Of a DNA stretch of 64,000 nt, positions 44,667-52,900 are shown piece by piece. Numbering within the stretch: position 1 is the first letter of the stretch; every line of letters begins with the position of its first letter. Origin of the DNA: Duganella levis (lineage in GTDB: Bacteria > Pseudomonadota > Gammaproteobacteria > Burkholderiales > Burkholderiaceae_D); contig NZ_WWCT01000020.1 of the NCBI RefSeq assembly GCF_009857605.1, positions 62,001-126,000 on the forward strand. Reading direction: 5' to 3'. Both the position numbers and the translations under genes were made by a program. The notes under the pieces are model-generated. The model worked only from the letters and a program-made list of their open reading frames with translations. It did no database searches and had not been told where the DNA came from.

Positions 44667-45145
44667 GGCTCGGTCCTCAGCTTCTGCTTCATGTCCGACA
44701 GCAGGTCGATCAGCGTTGTCTTGTCGGCGCCGGAAACGTCTTGCAGCAGTTCGGCGATCCAGTCTTCATGCACCGCCGCCATGGTGGCGAAGGCCTTGCG
44801 GCCGGCCGGCGTGAGCTTGACGCTGTAGGCGCGGCCGTCCTTGGGATCGGGCACGCGCACCACCAGCTTTTCCTGCTCCAGCTGGTCGGTGATGCCGGTG
44901 ACGTTACCGCCGGTGACCATCATGCGCTTGGACAGTTCGCCCATGCGCAAGCCTTGCGGGTAGCGCTCCAGCTGCGCCATCAGGTCGAAGCGCGGCAGCG
45001 TGATGCCGAAGGTCGCGCGCAGGCGGCTGCGGATTTCGTTCTCGATCTTGACGGTGCACGACAACATGCGCAGCCACAGTTTGAGCGACTGGTGATGGTC
45101 GCTCGTCAATCGACTGGCGAGGTCCAGCTGTTCTTCATCTTCCAT
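44663..45145 (-). CDS. MarR family transcriptional regulator
   Basis: 160 residues with the winged helix-turn-helix in the middle: ITLPRFDLMAQLERYPQGLRMGELSKRMMVTGGNVTGITDQLEQEKLVVRVPDPKDGRAYSV carries the HTH and the wing with DxRA-type signature. It overlaps the hydroxylase gene by 11 bases upstream and the hydratase by four downstream. Regulators of CoA-dependent aromatic pathways often respond to the aryl-CoA; the palindrome at 49092-49115 before the first gene is the obvious target. Confidence 0.92.
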   Translation of the reverse strand: MEDEEQLDLASRLTSDHHQSLKLWLRMLSCTVKIENEIRSRLRATFGITLPRFDLMAQLERYPQGLRMGELSKRMMVTGGNVTGITDQLEQEKLVVRVPDPKDGRAYSVKLTPAGRKAFATMAAVHEDWIAELLQDVSGADKTTLIDLLSDMKQKLRTEP

Positions 45146-47429
45146 GATTTCTTTCCAATTGTTGTTTGCCCGCCAGGTACTGCTTAGGCCATGCGATTGT
45201 TTTATAGCCGATGCGCGCCGCTTCCGTCAGCGTCCATGCCGGATTGGCGAGGTGTGGACGGCCCACCGCGCACAAGTCGGCGCGGCCGGCGGCGATGATG
45301 CTGTTGGCGTGATCGGCTTCGTATATCGATCCGACGGCGATGGCGCCGATGCCGGCCTCGTTGCGGATGCGGTCCGCGAACGGGGTCTGGAACATGCGGC
45401 CATATACCGGTTTTTCTTGTTTGCTCACTTGGCCGGAGGAGCAGTCGATCATGTCCGCGCCGGCTGCTTTGAACAGGCGCGCGATCTGCACTGCGTCGTC
45501 GGGCGTGATGCCGCCTTCCACCCAGTCGTGGGCGGAGATGCGCACGCTCATCGGCTTATGCTGCGGCCATGCGGCGCGCATCGCGGCGAATACGCGCAGC
45601 GGATAGCGGCAGCGGTTTTCCAGACTGCCGCCGTAATCGTCGCTGCGCTGGTTAGTCAGTGGCGAGATGAAGGAGGACAGCAGGTAGCCATGCGCGCAGT
45701 GCAATTCCAGCCAGTCGAAGCCTGCTTCGTCGGCGGCCAGCGTGGCGCGCACGAAGTCGGCCTGGATGCGGTCCATGTCTTCCGTCGTCATTTCGTGGGC
45801 GGTTTGCGATATGCCTTGCAGGTATTGCTGCGGCGAGGCGGATACCAGCGGCCAGTTATCCTTGTCCAGCGGCTGGTCGATGCCGTCCCACATGGCGCGC
45901 GTGGAGCCTTTGGCGCCGGCGTGACCGAGTTGCACGGCAATCGCGGCGTCGGTGTGCTGGTGGACGAAGTCGACGATGCGCTTCCAGGCTTGCGTGTGTT
46001 CTTGCGTGTACAGGCCGGGACAGTATGGCGTGATGCGGGCGTCGGCGGAGACGCAGGTCATTTCGGCAAACACCAGCGCCGCTCCGCCCAGCGCGCGCGC
46101 GCCGAGGTGGGCGAGATGGTAGTCGCCGACCATGCCGTGTACCGCGCTGTATTGCGCCATAGGTGAGACCAGGATGCGGTTCTTCAGTATGAGGTCGCGG
46201 ACTTTGTAGGGTGTGAACATTGGAGGTGCGGTGCCGGTTGCGATGGCCGTGGCCTGCCCGGCTTGCGCGGCAGCGCGTTGCGCGAACCAGCGTTCGTAGT
46301 CAGCTACGTAGGCGGCGTCGCGCAGGCGCAGGTTTTCATGCGACAGGCGCTGGCTGCGCGTCAGCATCGAGTACGCAAACTGTGGCGCTTCCATCGCCGT
46401 GTAGCGGTCCACGTTCTCAAACCACTCCATCGAATTGCGTGCCGCGTTTTGCAGCTTGAGCACCTCCACCGCGCGCAGTTTTTCATACGCCGCCAGCGCA
46501 GACGCCATGTCCGGCTGCGAGGCGAAACAGCGCGCAAGCTCGATCGCGTCTTCCAGCGCCAGCTTGGTGCCGGAGCCGATCGAATAATGCGCCGTGTGCG
46601 CAGCGTCGCCCATCAACACCACCGGCACCGCGCCGTTCCAATGCACCCAACGCCCGCAGACGATGCGCGGGAACGTGATCCACATCGCCGAGCCGCGCAA
46701 ATGCGCCGCATTGGTCATCAGCTTGTGGCCATCCAGCTGGTCGGCAAACAGACGCTCGCAGAAAGCGATGGACTCTTCCTGGCTCATCTCCGCCAGGCCA
46801 GAAGCGCGCCACACCGTCTCCGGCGTTTCAATGATAAAGGTCGACGTATCGGCGTCGTACTGATAGATATGCGCCTGAAACCAGCCATGCTCCGTCTGTC
46901 TGAAAGCAAACGTGAAAGCATCGAACTTCTTGCGCGTGCCCATCCACACAAAGCGGCAGTGACGCTGTTCGATCTGCGGCTGGAAGCTCTCCACATGCCG
47001 CGTGCGAATCCGGCTGTTCAACCCATCGGAAGCGATGATCAGGTCCGCATCGTATTGCTGCTCATCCGTCACCTCGGTTTCAAACACCAGCGACACGCCC
47101 AACTCTTCGCAGCGATGCTGCAGAATATTCAGCAAATGCTTGCGGCCGATGCCGCAGAAGCCATGCCCGCCCGACGTCACCTTCTCGCCCTTGAAGAAGA
47201 CATCGATATCATCCCAATGATTAAACGATGCTTCAATGGCCTGCGCAGTCGGTGCATCCGCTTCGGCCAGATTGCCCAGCGTCTGGTCGGAAAAGACCAC
47301 GCCCCAGCCGAATGTATCGTAGGGACGATTGCGCTCCACCACCGTGATCCGGTGGGAGGGATTCTGCTTCTTCATCAGCAGCGCGAAATACAGGCCTGCC
47401 GGGCCGCCGCCTATGCACAATATGTTCAT
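45135..47429 (-). CDS. Bifunctional aminobenzoyl-CoA/salicylyl-CoA hydroxylase - OYE-type oxidoreductase
   Basis: 764 residues, a two-domain fusion. The N-terminal part (1 to about 375) is a FAD aromatic monooxygenase with GGGPAGLYFA at residues 7-16 and VVLMGDAAHTAHYSIGSG. The C-terminal part (about 395-764) is an Old Yellow Enzyme-type FMN oxidoreductase (FTPYKVRDLILKNRILVSPMAQYS, HCAHGYLLSSFISP, SDDYGGSLENR). This is the layout of Azoarcus 2-aminobenzoyl-CoA monooxygenase/reductase, which hydroxylates and then reduces the ring; the same architecture is also called salicylyl-CoA 5-hydroxylase. ATGA overlap with the CoA ligase. Confidence 0.93.
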   Translation of the reverse strand: MNILCIGGGPAGLYFALLMKKQNPSHRITVVERNRPYDTFGWGVVFSDQTLGNLAEADAPTAQAIEASFNHWDDIDVFFKGEKVTSGGHGFCGIGRKHLLNILQHRCEELGVSLVFETEVTDEQQYDADLIIASDGLNSRIRTRHVESFQPQIEQRHCRFVWMGTRKKFDAFTFAFRQTEHGWFQAHIYQYDADTSTFIIETPETVWRASGLAEMSQEESIAFCERLFADQLDGHKLMTNAAHLRGSAMWITFPRIVCGRWVHWNGAVPVVLMGDAAHTAHYSIGSGTKLALEDAIELARCFASQPDMASALAAYEKLRAVEVLKLQNAARNSMEWFENVDRYTAMEAPQFAYSMLTRSQRLSHENLRLRDAAYVADYERWFAQRAAAQAGQATAIATGTAPPMFTPYKVRDLILKNRILVSPMAQYSAVHGMVGDYHLAHLGARALGGAALVFAEMTCVSADARITPYCPGLYTQEHTQAWKRIVDFVHQHTDAAIAVQLGHAGAKGSTRAMWDGIDQPLDKDNWPLVSASPQQYLQGISQTAHEMTTEDMDRIQADFVRATLAADEAGFDWLELHCAHGYLLSSFISPLTNQRSDDYGGSLENRCRYPLRVFAAMRAAWPQHKPMSVRISAHDWVEGGITPDDAVQIARLFKAAGADMIDCSSGQVSKQEKPVYGRMFQTPFADRIRNEAGIGAIAVGSIYEADHANSIIAAGRADLCAVGRPHLANPAWTLTEAARIGYKTIAWPKQYLAGKQQLERNHGR

Positions 47430-49048
47430 GAGATTCCACGCAGTTTGAAGCGTTGCAGCTTGCCGGTTTCCGTACGCGGCAAGGAATTGAGGAACTGGAT
47501 CGAGCGCGGATATTTATACGGCGCGATCTGCTCCTTCACGAATTCCTGTAACTGCGCCGCCAGCGCCGGCGATTCCGCATGGCCGGCGCGCAGCACCACG
47601 TGCGCTTCCACGATCTGCCCGCGTTCCTGGTCGGCCTTGCCGATCACGCAGCACTCCGCCACGGCAGGATGACGCAACAATATCTCCTCCACTTCCGGCC
47701 CGGCGATGTTGTAGCCGGCCGAGATGATCATGTCATCGGTGCGGGAGCGGTAGTAGAAATAACCATCGGCGTCCATCTCGTAGGCGTCGCCGGTCAGGTT
47801 CCAACCGTTCAGCACATAGTCACGCTGCCGTTCGTCGGCCAGGTAGCGGCAGCCGGTCGGGCCTTTCACCGCCAGCCGGCCGATCACGCCCGGCCCCACC
47901 GGATTGCCCTGCAAGTCCAGGATGCACGCCTGATAGCCCGGCACCGGTTTGCCGGTAGCGCCTGGCCGTATCTGGTCGCCCGAGGCGGAGATAAAGATGT
48001 GCAGCAGCTCCGTCGCGCCGATGCCGTCGATCATATTCAAGCCCGTGGCCTGGCGCCAGCTTTCGCGCGTGGCCAGCGGCAGTGCTTCGCCGGCCGATAC
48101 GCTTTTCTGCAAACTGGCGAGATCGAATTGCTGCGCCAGCGCCGCCATCTGCCGGTAAAAAGTGGGAGCAGTAAAACACACGGTTGCGCGATACGTCTCT
48201 ATGGCTTTCAGCAGAGTTTCCGGCGTCAGCTTCTCCAGCAGCACCGCCGTGGCGCCAACCCGTAACGGAAACAGCAGCAGGCCGCCAAGGCCGAAGGTAA
48301 AGGCCAGCGGCGGCGTACCGACGAAGATGTCGCTGCGCTGCGAGTGCAGCACCGAACGCGGGAAGCAGTCGCAAATCACCATCACGTCGCGATGGAAGTG
48401 CATCGTACCTTTGGGGATGCCGGTGGTGCCGGAGGTGAAGCTGATCAGGCAGACATCGTCGGCCGCCGTATCTACCGCATCAAACTGCGCCGGCTGGGTT
48501 GCCATCAGCGCCTCCAGCGCGGCGTTGTCGGCGCTGCCGAACCACAGCGTTTTCGCGCGCGCTTCGGCCGGCAAGTCGGCCGCTTCCAACTCCACGCGCA
48601 AGCTGTCGGCACACAGCACGGCATTGACTTCCGCCTTGTTGGCGATGGCGCCCAGTTCGCGCGCGCGCAACAGCGGCATGGTCGGCACGGCGATCAGGCC
48701 CGCTTTCAGAACCGCCAACAGGCAGGCCGCCATCAACGGACAATTGGCGCCGCGCAGCAGCACGCGGTTGCCCGCCTCTAGCTGCATCGGGTCGCGCAGC
48801 ACGTGGGCGATGCGGTCAACCTGCTGTTGCAACTGGGCGTAACTCCACGCCTCCTGCGCGCCGCGAATGGCAATGCGTTCCGGATGTGCGCGCGCACCTT
48901 CATCCAACAGCATCGCCACGCAATTGAGGCGGGCAGGATACTGTAACTCGGGGAGGTCGAAACGTAATTCCGGCCACAGTTCGCGCGGCGGCAAATGGTC
49001 GCGGGCAAAATGGTCGGTGTAGGCGCTGGCTGCGGGAGGTTGATTCAT
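47426..49048 (-). CDS. Aryl-CoA ligase (2-aminobenzoate/benzoate-CoA ligase family)
   Basis: 540 residues. AMP-forming ligase with the P-loop LISFTSGTTGIPKGTMHFHRD (about 200), IDGIGATELLHIF, GYNIAGPEVEEILLRHPAVAECC and the catalytic Lys region RTETGKLQRFKLR at the end. It activates an aromatic acid to its CoA thioester with ATP. As first gene of the operon and partner of the fused hydroxylase/oxidoreductase, 2-aminobenzoate (anthranilate) is the most likely substrate; salicylate or benzoate derivatives are possible. Confidence 0.92.
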   Translation of the reverse strand: MNQPPAASAYTDHFARDHLPPRELWPELRFDLPELQYPARLNCVAMLLDEGARAHPERIAIRGAQEAWSYAQLQQQVDRIAHVLRDPMQLEAGNRVLLRGANCPLMAACLLAVLKAGLIAVPTMPLLRARELGAIANKAEVNAVLCADSLRVELEAADLPAEARAKTLWFGSADNAALEALMATQPAQFDAVDTAADDVCLISFTSGTTGIPKGTMHFHRDVMVICDCFPRSVLHSQRSDIFVGTPPLAFTFGLGGLLLFPLRVGATAVLLEKLTPETLLKAIETYRATVCFTAPTFYRQMAALAQQFDLASLQKSVSAGEALPLATRESWRQATGLNMIDGIGATELLHIFISASGDQIRPGATGKPVPGYQACILDLQGNPVGPGVIGRLAVKGPTGCRYLADERQRDYVLNGWNLTGDAYEMDADGYFYYRSRTDDMIISAGYNIAGPEVEEILLRHPAVAECCVIGKADQERGQIVEAHVVLRAGHAESPALAAQLQEFVKEQIAPYKYPRSIQFLNSLPRTETGKLQRFKLRGIS

Positions 49049-49091
49049 GATCGCCTTGAAGTTGGAAGTCGACAGGTATCCACTGCAACGC

Positions 49092-49124
49092 AGATACTTT
49101 AAACTTAAACTATCTCAACATCAA
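49092..49124 (-). promoter_or_regulatory. Candidate promoter and MarR operator
   Basis: The imperfect palindrome AGATAcTTT-aaactt-AAAcTATCT (49092-49115) has eight of nine matching arm bases. A minus-strand promoter candidate TTGATG (complement of 49119-49124), 17 bases, TAAAGT (complement of 49096-49101) overlaps it. The site is 44-67 bases before the ligase start, fitting repression by the operon MarR protein. Confidence 0.55.
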
Positions 49125-49135
49125 GTATTAAATTG

Positions 49136-49849
49136 TCAGCTGGCTTCCTGACGCACCAAACCGGCCTGGTGGATCACGGCGCGCACCACGTCCGACAACA
49201 CCGCCTGTACCTCTTCGTTGGACAGGCGCTCCGCCGTAAAACTCTTCAGCGACGCCGCCGCGCCGTGCAGGCCTAGCGTGACGCAGCCGGCGTGCAAACG
49301 GTCGAGGCGCACCTTTGCGTCTTGCTGATCGCCCTTGGCCAGCGCCACTTCGAGGTCAGTGGCGGCGGCCGTCAACTGGTTCTGGAAACCGGTGAGATAC
49401 ACAATCAGGCGCTCGCCATTGATGCCCAGCCGGCGCAAGGTGTCGGCCGGCGTCTCGGCCAGGTGTTCGTAGCCGCTGGCCGCCTGGTCGAGAAAACCCG
49501 CCAGATGCACGCGTACCTGCTCCGCCTGGAACGGCTTGACGATGTAGCCGGCAGCGCCAGCGCGCGTAGCTTCCAGCACGGTTTCCTTGTCGTTGGCCGA
49601 GGTGACCAGCACGAACGGCATGCTGTTCAATTCAGCATGCCCCTTTACCCGCTGTAGCAACTCGATACCCGACAGGCGAGGCATGCGCAGGTCGCAGAAG
49701 CAGATGGCTGGACGCAGGCCGTCTTCCAGCTGCTGCCATGCGTCGGCGCCGTCCTCCGCTTCAACGATATCGAAACTGCCGCAGCTATCGATCAGGTGCA
49801 TCAGCACCATGCGTGAGACGACATCATCGTCAACTACCAGAACTTTCAT
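49136..49849 (-). CDS. Response regulator receiver protein
   Basis: 237 residues. The N-terminal receiver domain has the acidic pocket D7-D-D9, phosphoacceptor D53 in CFCDLRMPRLSG, T83 and K105 (YIVKPF). The C-terminal 110 residues are helical and contain no recognisable DNA-binding domain; a segment RLHAGCVTLGLHGAAASLKSF faintly recalls an Hpt helix but this is uncertain. It follows the hybrid kinase by 65 bases and may accept phosphate from its Hpt domain. Confidence 0.85.
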   Translation of the reverse strand: MKVLVVDDDVVSRMVLMHLIDSCGSFDIVEAEDGADAWQQLEDGLRPAICFCDLRMPRLSGIELLQRVKGHAELNSMPFVLVTSANDKETVLEATRAGAAGYIVKPFQAEQVRVHLAGFLDQAASGYEHLAETPADTLRRLGINGERLIVYLTGFQNQLTAAATDLEVALAKGDQQDAKVRLDRLHAGCVTLGLHGAAASLKSFTAERLSNEEVQAVLSDVVRAVIHQAGLVRQEAS

Positions 49850-49914
49850 GTGGCTCCTCGGGTCGTTTGTGATGATATTACATCAATAATCGTCAATAAG
49901 CTTGAAGATACACT

Positions 49915-52900
49915 CTATGGCGCGCCAGCCGCACGCGCTTGCGCCAGCAAATGGCGCAGATGCGGCATGGCCGACTCCACCTGCTCCCAGTTGCCATGGT
50001 CCGCCTCCTGTTCCAGATCACCGCACAGCGCTTGCAGCTCCTGCTCTTCCAGGTAGCCGGCGCTGCCCTTCATGCCGTGCAGCAGACGACTGGCGGTTTC
50101 ACTGTCGCGCTGCATCAGCGCCTCTTCCAGGTCCGCCAGCCGCAGCGGCGCATCCTGGTTGAAGGCGCTGCGCATCCGCGCTTTCAGATCGCTAGCCCCC
50201 CCGCTGTGCTGTGCAACGCGCGAGGTCTCCAGCGAAGCCGGCGCCACGCCGAACATCGCATCCAGCTCCGGCGTGCCGGCGGCCGGATGCAAGGGACGGC
50301 GCGGTTGCATGCGCGGCAGCTGGAAGCCACGCTGTAACTGGCGTTCTATCGCCCGGCTTAACTGGAAGTGCAGCTTGTCTTCGTCAATCGGCTTGGTGAG
50401 GAAGTCGTCCATGCCGGAGGCCAGATAGCGGCTGCGGTCTTCCTCGCTGGCGTTGGCGGTCAGCGCGATGATCATCAGTTCCTGGTCGCGCACCGGCGCG
50501 GTGTCCGGGCCGCCGGAACGGATCAGGCGCGTGGCGCTGGCGCCATCCATCTCCGGCATGCGGCCGTCCATCAAAATCAGGTCGTAGCGCGTCAGCGAAC
50601 AGGCCTTGACCGCCAGCGCGCCGTTGGCGGCGATGTCCACCTTGTGGCCCAGGTCTTCCAGCATCATGCGGATGATGATCTGGTTGGTCGGGAAGTCTTC
50701 CGCGCACAGCACTTTCAGCTGATGGCTGTGCGGTTCGCGCGGCACATGCGGCACCACCGGCGGCGCTACGCCATTCGGCAGCGGCACTTCAAACATGAAG
50801 GTGCTGCCCTGCCCCGGCGTGCTGACGGCGTTGATGCTGCCGCCCATCAGCTCCACCAGTTGGCGGCAGATCGCCAGTCCCAGGCCGGTGCCGCCGTAGC
50901 GGCGCGTGGTCGAAGCGTCGGCCTGCTCGAACTGCTGGAACAGGCGCGGTATCGCATCGGCTTCGATGCCGATGCCGGTGTCGGCGACGCTGAAGCGGAT
51001 ACGGTTATCCGTGCCATCGTCCGGCACCCGCTCCACGTGCATGGCCACCATGCCTTGCTGCGTGAATTTAAAGGCGTTGCCAACCAGGTTGACCAGCACC
51101 TGCCGCAAGCGCGTCGGATCGCCCACAACGAACTGCGGCAGGTCGTCGCCAAACGTCAGGCGGAAACCGACGCTGTGCGCAGCCGCCTGTTCCTCAAACA
51201 GGCTGACCACATTTTCCACCGCCGACGACAACGAAAAATCGATATTCTCGATGGTCAGCTTGCCCGCCTCGATCTTGGAGAAATCCAGCAGGTCGTTGAT
51301 GATGGACAGCAGCGACTGCGCATTGGCCTGGCCGCGCAGGATCTGCTCGCGGGTGCCGGCGGCCAGGCTGGCGTCGCGCAGCGCGAAGCCCAGCATGCCG
51401 ATTACGCCGGCCAGCGGCGTGCGCATCTCGTGGCTCATATTGGCCAGGAATTCGGACTTCTGGCGGGTGGCGTCTTCCGCCTTCTGCTTGGCGTAGCGCA
51501 GGCGTTCCTCGTTGTCCTGCAAGGCGCGGTTGGCCAGCGCCAGCTCCTCGGTATGCAGCCGCACCTGGCGTTCCTGCGCCATCAGTTGGTCGCGCGTGTG
51601 GCGCAGCGTTTGCAGCGTTTCTTCCAGTTGCTGGTAGGCGCGCGCGTTTTCCAGGCCGGCGGCGGCGTGCGACGCCAGCGTTTGCAGCATGTCCATGTGG
51701 ACGCGGTGATAGCTGTTGCGCTCCGTGCTTTGCACGCTGAGCAGACCGACCACCTTATCGCCGACGATCAGCGGCGCGTACATCATCGAATGCGCCGGCG
51801 CGGCTGGTTCGCCGTCTTCGCGCACGCATGGCGTCAACGTCGCCAGGCCCGATTCGTCCATGTAGTCGCGGTACTCGTTCTGGAAGTCGTTGATCAGGAT
51901 CGGCTTGCGCTGGGTCAGGCACCATACCGCCAGCTGGTTGGGCTGGTCCAGCCGACGTTGGTACGGGTAAGTGCGCACGCCGCCTTCGATCGCAAACGGG
52001 AAGTCGATCACTCCGTCGCCCTCGCGCACAAAGCCGATGCCGAAGATCGGGGCATGCATCAGGTGATTGACGTGGCGGTACAGCGTCTGCATGGTGGTTT
52101 CCATGTCGAGCGAGGCGCTCATCTCGCGTCCCAGTTCGCTCAGCACCGAGATATTGCGGTGAGCCTGCTCTACTTCTTCCTTCTGAAGCTCGGTATCGAT
52201 CCGGCGCTGCTCGGCCTCGGCGCGCTGCGCTTCCGCCTCCAGCCGGCGCCGTTCCAGTTCGTGCTTCTGCTGCTGCAGCTGCTGGTTCTTGTGCTCCACC
52301 TCCGCCGTGCGCGATCCTACCAGCTGCTCCAGCCGCAATTGCTGATGCTGCAGGCTGCGCACGCGCGCATGGTAGGCGGCATACGCCGCGCCGAGTCCCA
52401 GCCACACCAGCAGCGTGCGGAACCACCAGGTCTTCCAGAACGGCGGCCGGATGGTGATCTCCAGCGTGGCCGCGTTGTCGTTCCAGATGCCGTCCTTGTT
52501 GGCCGCCTTGACGCGGAACAGGTACTTGCCGGGGTCCAGGTTGGTGTAGGTGGCGAAGCGCTTGGTGGAGTCGGTGACTACCCAGTCTTCGTCAAAGCCT
52601 CGCAGTTGGTAGGCGAAGCGGTTGCGCTGCGGCGCCGCGTAGTGCAACGCGGCGAACTCCAGCGAGAACACGGAATCGGATTCCGGCAGCGTGACGGCGC
52701 TGGTGTGTTCAATCGCGGTCTTCAGCACGTCCGGGTGATCGCCCTGCCCCGGCTTGATCGACTTGTTAAAGATCTGGAAATCGGTAATCGCCACCGTCGG
52801 CGCCACGCTGTTCTCGCGCACGTCGGTCGGCGAGAACGCAGTGATGCCATTAAAGCCGCCGAAGTACAGCGTGCCGTCCGGCGTGCGCAGCGCAGCGCCG

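Noticed and set aside
45135..47429. Possible frameshift or misassembly joining two genes
   Set aside because: The monooxygenase-OYE fusion is a known natural architecture, and both halves are complete in one frame.
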